This document shows, piece by piece, positions 50,853 through 62,024 of a stretch of 64,000 nt of DNA. Below the pieces are notes generated by a model. It was not told where the DNA came from and did not search any database. It was given only the letters and a program-made list of their open reading frames with translations. Position 1 is the first letter of the stretch. Each line of letters opens with the position of its first letter. This stretch comes from Comamonas testosteroni (GTDB lineage: Bacteria > Pseudomonadota > Gammaproteobacteria > Burkholderiales > Burkholderiaceae_C). The DNA is taken from positions 5,828,001 to 5,892,000 of the forward strand of contig NZ_CP043568.1 in NCBI RefSeq assembly GCF_014076415.1, read 5' to 3'. Made by a program: the position numbers and the translations under genes.

Positions 50853-53800
50853 GGCTTCTCCTCTGAGCTTGGAGCGGCAGCGGGCTGCTTGCCGACATCG
50901 TCGGCACCGACCTTGGGCACGCTGCGCCTGGGCAGCTCGGTCACCTGCGGGTCTTCCCAGCTGCCGTGGATATGGAACTCCTTGGTCGTGGCCGCAATCA
51001 GCGGGCCACGCAAAATCATCTGGGCCAGAAAGCTGCTCAGCCCCACTACGGGATTGATGGCCGTCGCAACCAGGGAGGCGGACAGGGCGTTGATCTCCGG
51101 CACCACCACCACATGCAGGTCCTGGGTTTCCTTGTCGATATCGGCAGAGCCCTCCATCAGCACGGCCGCATTCACGCCCTTCATCTGCATGTTATTCGTC
51201 TTGGCTATGCCGCGCTCTATGGTGACATCGCCCCGCATGAAGTCGAACGAGAAGCCGTTGCGGAACACGTCGCGGAAGTCCAGCGTCAGTCGCCTGGGCA
51301 AGGACTGCAGGCTGAGCACGCCCAGCAGCTTGGCCAGTCCCGGATCGGCCTTGAGGAACTGGCCTTTTTGCACCTCCAGATGCACGGCGCCGGACATGGT
51401 CTTGAACCCCGGCGTCACGGGCGCTCCTGTCCAGCTGATTTCACCCTGCAGCTGGCCCTGTCCATTGGCAACCACGCCAGGCATGTCAAAGCGATTGAGC
51501 AGCTTGCCCACATCGCGCAGATTGAGCTGGAACTGCAGCTGGGTCTGACCCGGGTGCTTTTTGTCACTGGAGCGCAGCCCCCAGGATCCCTGGGCCGTCA
51601 ACGTCGCCTCGGGCGTGCTGATATTGAAGCGCGACAGCTGCCATTCGCGCTGTCCCGCACCGCCGGACAGCCCTTGATTGCGCGCCACCACATCCAGCTT
51701 GCCCAGCGAACGCTTGCCCAGCTGGAAGTCGTCCACACTGACCTGCAAGGCCGGTAACTCGCGCACATTGCCGGTCTGTTCCGCAGCAGCATCCAGCCCT
51801 TCGTCCGGGCCGTCGGGAATGCTCAGACGCGAGAGCCTGGCGATGACAAGGCCGCCCGGCTCCTGCGCAGATGGCTCGCGATACTCCACACGCCCCGCCA
51901 GATCGCGTGACTGGATCTGGTTGGTCCAGACCTTGTTGGCATGGCTGAGCTGCAGGGATACATCGTGCAGCGAACGGCCATGGAGCCTGACCTCGCGCGC
52001 CTTGAGCGCCAGTTGCTGCGGCACAAACTGGCGCCAGCTCTCTTCCTCGGTACCGGGGCTATCGGCAGCCCCCCCTGCGCCATCGGGCCACAAACGACTC
52101 CAGGCATCCAGATCAAGCACCGGCAACTGCACCCTGGCCTGCAGGCCGGCAGCCGGCAAAGCGGCTTCCGCCTTGCCCGTCTCCACCAGCTCCAGGCTGC
52201 CGCGTGTGATGCGGGCCTGAGCCCCGCTGATATCGCGCTCCAGCAAGGCGGCGGCCTGATTGCCCCATTGCACGCTGAACTGATCGGTCAGCGGCTTGGC
52301 CACGGCTGGCACCGTGCGGTTGACACGCAGGGCCAGGGAGCTGTCGGCTGCCTTTCCCAAAGGAGCCGGCAACATGACCGCCATGCCCTGCAGGTCGGAC
52401 TGCAGACTGATTTCCGGCACGCTGTGCAGCACCTTGATCTGCAAGCCATAACGCGCCTGGCCTTGCAGATGCCTGCCCAGAGCCACCAGTTCGCTCATCT
52501 CCTTGGCGTCACGCAGGCCCTGGGCCGTGGCAATACCGTCTATGCGCACTTGCACCGGAGCCGTGGCGGCGTCGGCGGCAGGCTTCATGCCGCCCTCGAT
52601 GCGCACATCACCGCCCAGCGCTTTGGCTTGCACACCCGAGAGCTGAAAGCCGGTTTCCGAAAACTGCACATTGCCGCGCAGTTGACTGAGTGTGGGCACC
52701 TCGGGCATCAGCTGCAGCGTATTGCCCGCCAGCGCCACTTCACCCTGAACCTTGCTGCGCTCCATATGCATGGTGGGCAGATGCAGCCTGAGGCTGAGCC
52801 TGGCGTTGCCCGTGGCCTTGCTGCTATCCAGAGCATGGGCGGTCAGCGCAGACAGCGCAGAGCCTTGAACCAAATTCAGCATATCGCCCAGGGCTCCATG
52901 AGCCTTGGCGTTGACCTCCACCTCGGTCAGGTTCCAGTCGGCCACTCCGGCCTGTGCTTCATCAACCACGATGGCGGTATGTCCCAGAAAGCCCTTGGCC
53001 TTGCGCACCTGCATGGAGTTTCGATCGAACACCAGCTCGCCCGACAGCCTGGTCAGCGGCGGCCAGGGCTTTTCGCCGGGCCCGAGCAGATAGCCGGGCA
53101 CGAACTGGTAGTTCACATCATGCACCTGGGCGCTGATGTGGAACTCGCCCTTGCCCGGCTTTTCAAACGGCACATGCTCGAGCTCGCCCTTGACGCGGAA
53201 GTTCACCGCGCTGGCCTGACCCGTGGTGATGGCCTCGCGCACATAGCGCAGCGCATCGCTGCCCAGATCCTGGGGCAGATAGCGATAAATGCGTTCACCC
53301 TTGGCGCGACTGAGCTGCCCTTGCAGATCCAGCAACCCCGGAAAGCGCGGCTGCTCCTTGGTCCCAGCACCGGACTGCCAGCTGGCCTGGGCCTGGCCGG
53401 CCGTGTCCTCATTGGCGAAACGCAGCCGGGGCACTTGCACCTTGATGGACTGCCCCTTGTCCAGCAACTGCCAGCGCACCAGGCTGTCGAACTGGTCGAA
53501 CGGGATGTCGGGGTCTTCAAACACGCCGGGAAAGCTCAGCATGGCCTGATTGGCGGCCGGCGCCTTGGTCAGCGTGGCCTCGCCGCTGTCCTGGTCCAGG
53601 CTGAACTTGCCGCTCAAGCCCCGCACGCCGGGAATACCTATGCTGTGCGGGCCCTCCTGCGAAGCCTGGGAACGCAAGCCCAGCTGCTCGAAGCGCCCCG
53701 AAGCCTTGTACTGCGCCAGCTGCTGCAGAGGTCCGCGCCATGACAGCTTGAGATCACTCAGCTGTCCTGCCGGCGCAAGCGCCCTGAGCTGGGTCTGCAC

Positions 53801-54961
53801 GGACTCCGGCAGGGGCAGACGCTGCAGCATCTGCGCCGCAATGGCCAGGTCGATGCCATCGGCCTGAACGTCGCCATGCTCGCCCTGACTGCCCTGCTCG
53901 GAAGCGCCGGTCGGTACATAGCGCAGGCTGAAATCGCCTCTGGGCCAGTTCAGCCCGTCATCGGCCGTGAACTGCAATCCCTGGACGGAAAACTGGTAAC
54001 CGTTCTGATTCTTGGCCCGCAAACGCCCCCGCAAGGCCTGCAGGGCCAGGGGCTCGGGTCTGTCCCGCCATTGCAGCTGCAGCGCCTGCACCGCGACATC
54101 GGCCACCCCGCCAACGGGCTGTCCGTGATCCACATCCAGCCAGGCCCTGACCGAGCCCTTGCCCTGCTGCAGCTTCCAGTCCTGCGGGCCCAGATACTGG
54201 CCCAGATGCGACAGGTCGATATGCGTGAAGTCCAGATAGGCCTGCCCGCTCCAGCGCTCCAGACGCCCTTCATGCACCGACAGCAAAGGCTCCTTGAAGT
54301 TGCCCATGACCGTAAAGCGCTGGCCCCAGCCCTGCGGCGGCGTGGCATCCAGCCGCAGGGAGTGGTGCCAGCGCTTGTTGCGCAGCACCAGATCCACATC
54401 CAGCAGTTGCAAGGGCGCGGCATTGCGCAGTTCGTCCACCCACTGCAGCTTGCCGCCGCGGATGGCGATTTCGGGCTGGGAGAAGATCCAGTCGGAGTCG
54501 GTTCCCTGCCCCGGATCGGATGACACGGCAATGCCGGCCACAAAGATCTGGCCGTCGGCATCGCGGCGGACCGTCAGATCCGGCCCTTCCAGATATATCT
54601 GCTCGACGCCCAGGGTCATCAGCGAATGGGCAGAGACCGCCACCACCACCTTGGGCAGTAGCAAGGCCTCACTCTTGTTCGCAGGGTCATGCAGGACTAC
54701 ATCGCCCAGCTCGAAAGTCGGCACCAGACCCGAGCGGTAAGCATGCAGCCGGCCAATCGAAACCGGTACACCCAGGGTGCGTGAGGCCAGGGATTCCAGC
54801 TCGGGGCGCCACTGTTCGATTCGCGGCACAATCCAGAAATGGAGCACCCCCCACACGGTGGCCAGCAGCAGCCACAGGCTCAGGACCAGTCCCAGAGACC
54901 ACCGTGCCAAGCTGGCCAGCCTATGAATTTGGCGAGTTGGGAGTGGTTTCGGTTCGATCAT
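50849..54961 (-). CDS. yhdP: YhdP-family AsmA-like envelope lipid transport protein
   Basis: 1370 residues. An N-terminal anchor (LGLVLSLWLLLATVWGVLHFWIV) is followed by a very long periplasmic region of repeated beta-strand segments, typical of YhdP/DUF3971 proteins. The AsmA-like C-terminal part includes GELVFDRN, GQLQGEISWTGAPVTPGF and the closing ANNMQMKG-like block (IAKTNNMQMKGVNAAVLMEG). It probably forms a bridge carrying phospholipids to the outer membrane. ATG 54961 gives the anchor at once; the longer frame is non-coding. It is divergent from glnE and first in the YhdP-amidase-kinase-regulator chain. Confidence 0.9.
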   Translation of the reverse strand: MIEPKPLPTRQIHRLASLARWSLGLVLSLWLLLATVWGVLHFWIVPRIEQWRPELESLASRTLGVPVSIGRLHAYRSGLVPTFELGDVVLHDPANKSEALLLPKVVVAVSAHSLMTLGVEQIYLEGPDLTVRRDADGQIFVAGIAVSSDPGQGTDSDWIFSQPEIAIRGGKLQWVDELRNAAPLQLLDVDLVLRNKRWHHSLRLDATPPQGWGQRFTVMGNFKEPLLSVHEGRLERWSGQAYLDFTHIDLSHLGQYLGPQDWKLQQGKGSVRAWLDVDHGQPVGGVADVAVQALQLQWRDRPEPLALQALRGRLRAKNQNGYQFSVQGLQFTADDGLNWPRGDFSLRYVPTGASEQGSQGEHGDVQADGIDLAIAAQMLQRLPLPESVQTQLRALAPAGQLSDLKLSWRGPLQQLAQYKASGRFEQLGLRSQASQEGPHSIGIPGVRGLSGKFSLDQDSGEATLTKAPAANQAMLSFPGVFEDPDIPFDQFDSLVRWQLLDKGQSIKVQVPRLRFANEDTAGQAQASWQSGAGTKEQPRFPGLLDLQGQLSRAKGERIYRYLPQDLGSDALRYVREAITTGQASAVNFRVKGELEHVPFEKPGKGEFHISAQVHDVNYQFVPGYLLGPGEKPWPPLTRLSGELVFDRNSMQVRKAKGFLGHTAIVVDEAQAGVADWNLTEVEVNAKAHGALGDMLNLVQGSALSALTAHALDSSKATGNARLSLRLHLPTMHMERSKVQGEVALAGNTLQLMPEVPTLSQLRGNVQFSETGFQLSGVQAKALGGDVRIEGGMKPAADAATAPVQVRIDGIATAQGLRDAKEMSELVALGRHLQGQARYGLQIKVLHSVPEISLQSDLQGMAVMLPAPLGKAADSSLALRVNRTVPAVAKPLTDQFSVQWGNQAAALLERDISGAQARITRGSLELVETGKAEAALPAAGLQARVQLPVLDLDAWSRLWPDGAGGAADSPGTEEESWRQFVPQQLALKAREVRLHGRSLHDVSLQLSHANKVWTNQIQSRDLAGRVEYREPSAQEPGGLVIARLSRLSIPDGPDEGLDAAAEQTGNVRELPALQVSVDDFQLGKRSLGKLDVVARNQGLSGGAGQREWQLSRFNISTPEATLTAQGSWGLRSSDKKHPGQTQLQFQLNLRDVGKLLNRFDMPGVVANGQGQLQGEISWTGAPVTPGFKTMSGAVHLEVQKGQFLKADPGLAKLLGVLSLQSLPRRLTLDFRDVFRNGFSFDFMRGDVTIERGIAKTNNMQMKGVNAAVLMEGSADIDKETQDLHVVVVPEINALSASLVATAINPVVGLSSFLAQMILRGPLIAATTKEFHIHGSWEDPQVTELPRRSVPKVGADDVGKQPAAAPSSEEKP

Positions 54962-55072
54962 CGGTGGCCTAGCAATGGCAGGAATTATGACCGGCGCCCC
55001 CGTGCGCGTTTCGGTAACCACACGTTGCCGAGCTGATTACCTGCCTGCCTGACACCATTTTTTACGGTCCGC

Positions 55073-57886
55073 ATGCAGTCCCCAGAGCAAGCAATGGCAG
55101 AAAACGCCCTCAATGTTCCTTCCCCGGCCCAGTACTCGCGCTTTGTGCAGCGTCTTCACCGCCGTTACGAGAACTGGTTTGACGCCTTGCCGCCGGGAGC
55201 CCCCGACCGGTCTCTGATGGAGCAGGCCCTGGGCACGCTGCAGTCGCGCGGCCTGGATCTCTCCGCTTCACTGCGCGTGCTGCGCCAGCTGGTGATGGAG
55301 CGCATCATCGTGCTGGACTGCGAACAGGGCGCTGCTCTTGACGTGGTGACCAAGGCCGTCACCGAGCTGGCCGAGCTGGCCCTGGATCGTGCCTGCACCC
55401 AGGTTCGTGCCGAACTGGATGCCCGGCACGGCGCGCCTCAGGGGCCGACAGGTCAGGAAGTCCAGTTCTGGGTCATAGGCATGGGCAAGCTAGGTGCCCG
55501 CGAGCTCAATGTCTCCAGCGATATCGACCTGATCTACGTCTACGAGCATGACGGCGACACGCGGGGCCAGGCCGACGGGCGCGGCGTCATTTCCAACCAC
55601 GAGTACTTCGGTCGTGCTGTCAAAGGCATCTTCAGCCTGATCGGCGACACCACCGAGCACGGCTTTGTCTTTCGCGTCGACCTGGCCCTGCGGCCCAACG
55701 GCAATTCCGGCGCCCCCGCCGTCTCGCTGTCCTCGCTGGAGGAGTATCTGCAGATTCACGGCCGGGAGTGGGAGCGCTTTGCCTGGCTCAAGAGCCGCAT
55801 CGTGGCGCCGCTGGCCGATATCCAGACCCCCAACGTCCAGGCCCTGCGGGGCGTGGTGCTGCCCTTTGTGTTCCGCCGCTACCTGGACTATGCGGTGTTC
55901 GACTCGCTGCGCAGCCTGCACCGCCAGATCCGCGACCACGCTTCCAAGCGCAGTGCGGGCCATCCCGAGCGCGCCAACGACGTCAAGCTCTCGCGCGGCG
56001 GCATCCGCGAGATCGAATTCATCGTGCAGCTGCTGCAGGTGGTGCGCGGCGGCCAGTTCCCCGAGCTGCGCCGTCGCCCCACGCTGGAAGCGCTGCAGCG
56101 CCTGGTGCAGGCCAATCTGATGAGCGCCGAGATTGCCGATGCGCTGAGCCGTGCCTATGTCTTCTTGCGCCAGGTGGAGCACCGCATCCAGTATCTGGAC
56201 GATCAGCAGACCCATGTGCTGCCCACACGCGACGATGATCTGCTGTGGATTGCCCGCACCCTGGGCTATGCCGATGCCTGCGGCTTTCTCCACCAGCTGG
56301 ACGAGCACCGCGAGCTGGTGGCACAGGAGTTCGACACCTTGCTCGGCGGCGACTCCCAGCAATGCAGCAACGGTCACTGCAATGCCGCCAAGGGCGCGGC
56401 AGGTGGACCGCCCACGCCCAGAGACATCGAAGACCTGATCGAGGCCCTGCCTCCCTCACTGGCCGGGCAGATCGCCGACTGGCGCAGCAATACCCGCATC
56501 AATGGCCTGCGCGACGAGGCGCGGGCCCGTTTGTTCAGGCTGGTGGAACGCACCTCGCAATGGGTCGAAAGCGGCCAGTCCAGCGAGGAAGCCGCCAAAC
56601 GCTTTCTGCAGTGGCTGGAACCCTTGCTGCGCCGCGAAAGCTACCTCGCCCTATTGCTGGAACGCCCGGCAGTTCATGAGAGGTTGCTACATCTTTTGGG
56701 AGCAGCACGCTGGCCTGCACGCTACCTGCAGCAACACCCCGGGGTGATCGATGAGCTGGCCAGCGATGCCATCCTCAAGGAGCGCTTTGTCGCAGCAGAC
56801 TTCGAGCACGAGCTGGCCATGCGCCTGGCCGCCCTGCAGTCCACGGGCGAGGACGACGACGAAACCCTGCTCAATCTGCTGCGCCGCGCCCACCATGCCG
56901 AAGTCTTCCGCACGCTGGCACGCGATATCGAAGGCCGCATTACCGTAGAGCAAGTGGCCGACGATCTCAGCGCCCTGGCCGACAGCGTGCTGCGCATCAC
57001 GGCCCAATGGTGCTGGAGCCGGCTCAAGAACCGCCACCGCGATACGCCACGTTTCGGCATCGTGGGCTACGGCAAGCTGGGCGGCAAGGAACTCGGCTAC
57101 GGCAGCGATCTGGACATCGTCTTCGTCTTCGATGACGACGATGAGCGCGCCCCCGAGGTTTACGCAGCCTATGTGCGCAAGCTCATCAACTGGCTGACCG
57201 TCAAGACCGGTGAAGGCGATCTGTTCGAGATCGACACCGCGCTGCGCCCCAACGGCAACTCGGGCCTGCTGGTGACCAGCTTCGAGTCCTATGCCAATTA
57301 CCAGCAGCAGCGCGGCAGCAACACCGCCTGGACCTGGGAACACCAGGCCATGACGCGAGCCCGCTTTGTGCTGGGCAGCCGCGACTTTCCCTCACCTGCA
57401 GGTGAGCCTGCGACCGATCTGCACCTGCATCAGCGCTTTGATGCGGTGCGCGAAGCCGTCATCACCGCGCCGCGCGATGCCGCTGCACTGCGCAGCGAGA
57501 TTGAAACCATGCGTGAGCGGGTGCGTGGCGCCCACCCGGTACGCGGCGGCCTGTTCGACGTCAAGCACAGCCCCGGCGGCATGGTGGATGTGGAATTTGC
57601 CGTGCAGTACCTGGTGCTGGCCGAATCCGGTGCACACCGCGAGCTGATTGCCAATGTGGGCAATATCGCCTTGCTGCAGCGCGCCGAAGACTCGGGCCTG
57701 CTGCCCAAGGCAGTGGGCTATGAAGCCGCCAAGGCCTACCGCGAGCTCCGTCGCCTGCAACACGTGGCAAGACTGGATGAGCGCTCCGGACAGCTGGAAC
57801 CCGAGCAGGCCCAAGTCCAGCGTGAAGCGGTACTCAAGCTCTGGACTGCGGTGTTCGGGCCTGTCGCCTCAACACAAAGCAGCTAG
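55073..57886 (+). CDS. glnE: Bifunctional glutamine synthetase adenylyltransferase/deadenylase
   Basis: 937 residues. Two nucleotidyltransferase domains are visible. The N-terminal deadenylylase has GMGKLGARELNVSSDIDLI (from G136). The C-terminal adenylylase has GYGKLGGKELGYGSDLDIV (from residue 665). Each is followed by a helical domain and the ALRPNGNSG motif (DLALRPNGNSGAPAV and DTALRPNGNSGLLV). It adjusts glutamine synthetase activity to nitrogen supply, responding to GlnB. A second ATG at 55094 is also possible. It is divergent from yhdP over about 110 bases. Confidence 0.96.
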   Translation: MQSPEQAMAENALNVPSPAQYSRFVQRLHRRYENWFDALPPGAPDRSLMEQALGTLQSRGLDLSASLRVLRQLVMERIIVLDCEQGAALDVVTKAVTELAELALDRACTQVRAELDARHGAPQGPTGQEVQFWVIGMGKLGARELNVSSDIDLIYVYEHDGDTRGQADGRGVISNHEYFGRAVKGIFSLIGDTTEHGFVFRVDLALRPNGNSGAPAVSLSSLEEYLQIHGREWERFAWLKSRIVAPLADIQTPNVQALRGVVLPFVFRRYLDYAVFDSLRSLHRQIRDHASKRSAGHPERANDVKLSRGGIREIEFIVQLLQVVRGGQFPELRRRPTLEALQRLVQANLMSAEIADALSRAYVFLRQVEHRIQYLDDQQTHVLPTRDDDLLWIARTLGYADACGFLHQLDEHRELVAQEFDTLLGGDSQQCSNGHCNAAKGAAGGPPTPRDIEDLIEALPPSLAGQIADWRSNTRINGLRDEARARLFRLVERTSQWVESGQSSEEAAKRFLQWLEPLLRRESYLALLLERPAVHERLLHLLGAARWPARYLQQHPGVIDELASDAILKERFVAADFEHELAMRLAALQSTGEDDDETLLNLLRRAHHAEVFRTLARDIEGRITVEQVADDLSALADSVLRITAQWCWSRLKNRHRDTPRFGIVGYGKLGGKELGYGSDLDIVFVFDDDDERAPEVYAAYVRKLINWLTVKTGEGDLFEIDTALRPNGNSGLLVTSFESYANYQQQRGSNTAWTWEHQAMTRARFVLGSRDFPSPAGEPATDLHLHQRFDAVREAVITAPRDAAALRSEIETMRERVRGAHPVRGGLFDVKHSPGGMVDVEFAVQYLVLAESGAHRELIANVGNIALLQRAEDSGLLPKAVGYEAAKAYRELRRLQHVARLDERSGQLEPEQAQVQREAVLKLWTAVFGPVASTQSS

Positions 57887-58226
57887 CTGCTCCAGGGGCC
57901 TGGAAATTGGTGAGCGCCCGCTTTTCGAGGCACTGGCAGCATCCATCAAGATTTGCCTACAGGCATTGCCAAACTGTTACAAAAATGAAACCCACGGGGG
58001 CTGGAACTTCTGCAACAGTGTCTTATCTGATAGTCAAGTGCAATGAACTGACAGGTCTGCATCCACCAATTTCCAGTTGCGAAGCCCTTGGGTACGCCCA
58101 TTGAACCATCCCCGGAGCGCTTCTCCTCCCTCCCTCTCTTAATTCGTTTCGGGATGCTTCGCAGCTTTTTTATGCCCCAAAAAAGGCCACTTTCGAGTGG
58201 CCTTTTCTTTGACGGCATGCAGCCAC
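57887..58226. other. 340-base gap between glnE and the GST gene
   Basis: It holds a small palindromic segment after glnE (GCAGCTAGCTGC around 57884), a long stretch with no coding character, and the GST terminator at 58177-58206. Nothing else was recognised. Confidence 0.6.
58177..58206 (-). terminator. Terminator after the GST gene
   Basis: On the minus strand GGCCACT, CGAA loop, AGTGGCC and six T residues, 21 bases after the GST stop. Confidence 0.9.
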
Positions 58227-58844
58227 TCAGTGGGGCACGGTGTTCACAAAGCTGGGGCGCGCCGCCAGCTTGGCCAGCAAGGCGGCCAGGTTCGGATGCT
58301 CGGCACGCCAGTCCATCTCGGGAAAGCGGAAATCCAGCCAGGCCAGAGCGCAGCCGACGCTGATATCGGCCAGCGTCAGATGCGTGCCGCCGCAGCAAAA
58401 CGGCTTCTCGCCCAATCCCTGCGACATGACCTTGAGCGCGGCCCGGACCTTGCCCATCTGGCGGTCCATCCAGGCCTGGCTGCGCTGCTCTGCGCTGCGG
58501 CCGGGCCAGGTGGCCTCCAGCCGCACCAGAACGGCGGCATCCAGCATGCCGTCGGCCAGGGCCTCCCAGGTCTTGACCTCGGCGCGCTCGCGGCCCGTGC
58601 CCGGAATCAGCTTGCCAACCGGCGAAAGTGTGTCCAGGTATTCGACGATGACGCGCGAGTCGAACATCGCCTCCGTGCCGTCCATCACCAGACGCGGCAC
58701 CTTGCCCAGAGGATTGCCAGTACCGGGTGAAAGTGCTTCCTCCCAGGGGTTCTCTTCGACGAATTGATAGTCCAGCTTCTTTTCGGCCAGCACGACGCGG
58801 ACTTTGCGCACAAAGGGGCTGGTGGTGGAGCCTATTAGTTTCAT
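58227..58844 (-). CDS. Glutathione S-transferase family protein
   Basis: 205 residues. The thioredoxin-fold N-terminus MKLIGSTTSPFVRKVRVVLAEK carries S9, the likely glutathione-activating serine, with the GSH-binding VPRLVMDGTEAMFDSRVIVEYL. The C-terminal helical GST domain includes HLTLADISVGCALAWLD. It resembles bacterial GSTs near GstB/YibF. The frame continues upstream to 58967, but ATG 58844 gives the exact family start. It is divergent from purB. Confidence 0.92.
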   Translation of the reverse strand: MKLIGSTTSPFVRKVRVVLAEKKLDYQFVEENPWEEALSPGTGNPLGKVPRLVMDGTEAMFDSRVIVEYLDTLSPVGKLIPGTGRERAEVKTWEALADGMLDAAVLVRLEATWPGRSAEQRSQAWMDRQMGKVRAALKVMSQGLGEKPFCCGGTHLTLADISVGCALAWLDFRFPEMDWRAEHPNLAALLAKLAARPSFVNTVPH

Positions 58845-58846
58845 AG

Positions 58847-60394
<1,548 letters not shown>

Positions 60395-60402
60395 GCAAAA
60401 CT

Positions 60403-60533
60403 CCCCCTGAGGCGCTTTGCGCCTTCCCCCTCTCTCGCTTTGCTGCGCAAGGCAGGAGGGGGACGACACCCTCGCTGCGGGGCGGCCCTTGCTCGGTGCC
60501 CCCCTGATTGCGCCGCGCCAGTTTCCAAGACTG
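60403..60533 (+). repeat. Dispersed Comamonadaceae-type intergenic repeat, copy 2
   Basis: It begins eight bases after the purB stop. Block order matches the copy at 9802: CCCCCTGAGGCGC, CTTTGCG, TTCCCCCTCTCTCG, GGAGGGGGACGAC, GGGGCGGCCCTTGCT, and CGCCAGTTT at the end. The T-C-C-C-C-C and G-G-G-G-G-A blocks can form a stem. Both copies follow a stop codon in the sense direction. Confidence 0.75.
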
Positions 60534-60585
60534 TGCGCGTTGGGACTTGATCTAGCAGCCCAACACACACCAACAACAAGTTTTT

Positions 60586-61146
60586 ATGGCCATCAAGTCC
60601 ACCATCTTCAAAGCCAATCTGTCGATTGCCGACATCGACCACAACTACTACGCCGACCACAATCTGACGCTGGCGCGCCATCCCAGCGAGACCGACGACC
60701 GCATGATGGTGCGCCTGGTGGCCCTGGCGCTGAACGCCTGGAAGCTGCAAGACCTGTGCAATGGTGACGGCACGCTGGGCTTTGGCATTGGCTTGTCCGA
60801 CCCTGACGATCCGGACGTGCACATCACCGATTACACCGGCCAGAAGCGTCTGTGGATCGAAGTCGGCCAGCCCGACGAAAAGCCCATCACCAAGGCCTGC
60901 AACAAGTCGGACCATATGCTGGTCTACCCCTTCAACCACGCCGCCCATGTCTGGTGGAAGGGTCTGGAAGGCAAGCTGGCCCGCCAGAGCAAGCTGGAAG
61001 TGCACTACATCGACTCGGAAGTGGCCCAGCAGCTGGGTGCGCTGGCCGAGCGCAGCATGCAGCTGCAAGCCACGATCCAGGAAGGGCAGCTCACGCTGTC
61101 CAGCAATCTGGGCACGGTGTTTGTCGAGCCCACGCGCTGGAAATAA
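60586..61146 (+). CDS. yaeQ: YaeQ-family protein
   Basis: 186 residues, recognised as YaeQ. It has the start MAIKSTIFKANLSIADIDHNYY, then HPSETDDRMMVRLVALALNA, WIEVGQPDEKPITKAC and VYPFNHAAHVWW. The fold is related to PD-(D/E)XK nucleases; function is unknown (in E. coli it suppresses an rfaH defect). It stands between a repeat and a convergent DUF gene (3 bases). Confidence 0.93.
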   Translation: MAIKSTIFKANLSIADIDHNYYADHNLTLARHPSETDDRMMVRLVALALNAWKLQDLCNGDGTLGFGIGLSDPDDPDVHITDYTGQKRLWIEVGQPDEKPITKACNKSDHMLVYPFNHAAHVWWKGLEGKLARQSKLEVHYIDSEVAQQLGALAERSMQLQATIQEGQLTLSSNLGTVFVEPTRWK

Positions 61147-61149
61147 GCT

Positions 61150-61572
61150 TCAGAAACTCTGGCCGCGCCGCTCCGCCGCGCGCTCCGCATAGCGGGTGAA
61201 GCGCCAGGAATCGCCCTCGACCGTGATGCGACGCCATACGGCACGCTTCTCGGCGGGCTCCATGGCCGTCCAGTGCTGGACCTCGTCGAAGCTGCGGCCG
61301 CAGCCCTTGCATTTTTCATCGCCCTGGCTTGTGGAGCAGATGGCAATGCAAGGCGTATCGGGCATGGTGTCGAACCAGACCAGCCAGGCCGCCATGGCAT
61401 GTGAGGGAAAGCCCTCCACCGCCACCTCGGGCTCGCATTCATAAATCATCAACGCATACACCTCGGCCAGGGCCTTGACCTCGGGTGCCAGCAGCACGCC
61501 GTCGGGCGATGGAGCGCGGCCTCGCCAGTAATTGATGGCAGCTTCGATGTCGGTGATGTGAATGGCAGTCAT
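61150..61572 (-). CDS. DUF3717-DUF1289 fusion protein
   Basis: 140 residues. The N-terminal part (MTAIHITDIEAAINYWRGRAP) matches DUF3717 and the C-terminal part (DTPCIAICSTSQGDEKCKGC and the following GRSFDEVQHWTAM) matches DUF1289, with four cysteines of a likely metal site. Function unknown. ATG 61572 is where the family similarity begins; the frame opens 9 codons earlier. It is convergent with yaeQ. Confidence 0.75.
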   Translation of the reverse strand: MTAIHITDIEAAINYWRGRAPSPDGVLLAPEVKALAEVYALMIYECEPEVAVEGFPSHAMAAWLVWFDTMPDTPCIAICSTSQGDEKCKGCGRSFDEVQHWTAMEPAEKRAVWRRITVEGDSWRFTRYAERAAERRGQSF

Positions 61573-62024
61573 GAAGCAGGCATCATAAGCCGCTGCCATG
61601 AGGCCTGCGCCAGCAAGGTTGCTGCATTTTTGGTAGCTGCCTGTGCTGTGTGCAAAGGCGTCGCAAGACTGCCGCTCAATATAAAACCTGTGAACTAGAT
61701 GGGGTTTGAAACTTGAAATCCCATGCCTGCTGTGTTGAAATGCGCAGCTTCGAAGGGGAGTAGCTTATCGGGCGCATGCTTTGCGTCATGAGCGGATGGT
61801 CGTCAATACGAAGCGCAAGCTTCCGGCCATACGGTTTGCAGTCAGGCTGCAATCGAGCAAGACCTTTGATAGGCCGATGACGGTCAATCAAAGTGTCTGC
61901 CCCTGCACGATTCCTCGCGCGGGTTTGCGCTTCGACTTACGTCACCTTGGTCTTCACCCGCTGGCGTCAAGTGCCAAACCTTTGCAGACTGCACCGGCGG
62001 CATTCCACAACGAGGAAAAATCAC
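61573..62024. other. 452-base gap holding the TerC leader
   Basis: Upstream of the TerC gene. It contains a manganese riboswitch at 61745-61893, then about 130 bases leading to a clear AGGA ribosome-binding site. The part before 61745 shows a dyad near 61698-61724 but no gene. Confidence 0.7.
61745..61893 (+). promoter_or_regulatory. yybP-ykoY manganese riboswitch upstream of terC
   Basis: Close to the consensus: CGAAGGGGAGTAGC at 61751-61764, GGTCGTCAATAC around 61798-61809, CTTCCGGCC, and GAGCAAGACCTTTGAT at 61855-61870. The 3' part of the aptamer is followed by a hairpin CTTTGAT/ATCAAAG (61864-61870 with 61887-61893) that overlaps the AAGACC box, a plausible switch. Known members of this class sense Mn2+ and sit before exporter genes (mntP, TerC, TMEM165). 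Confidence 0.9.
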
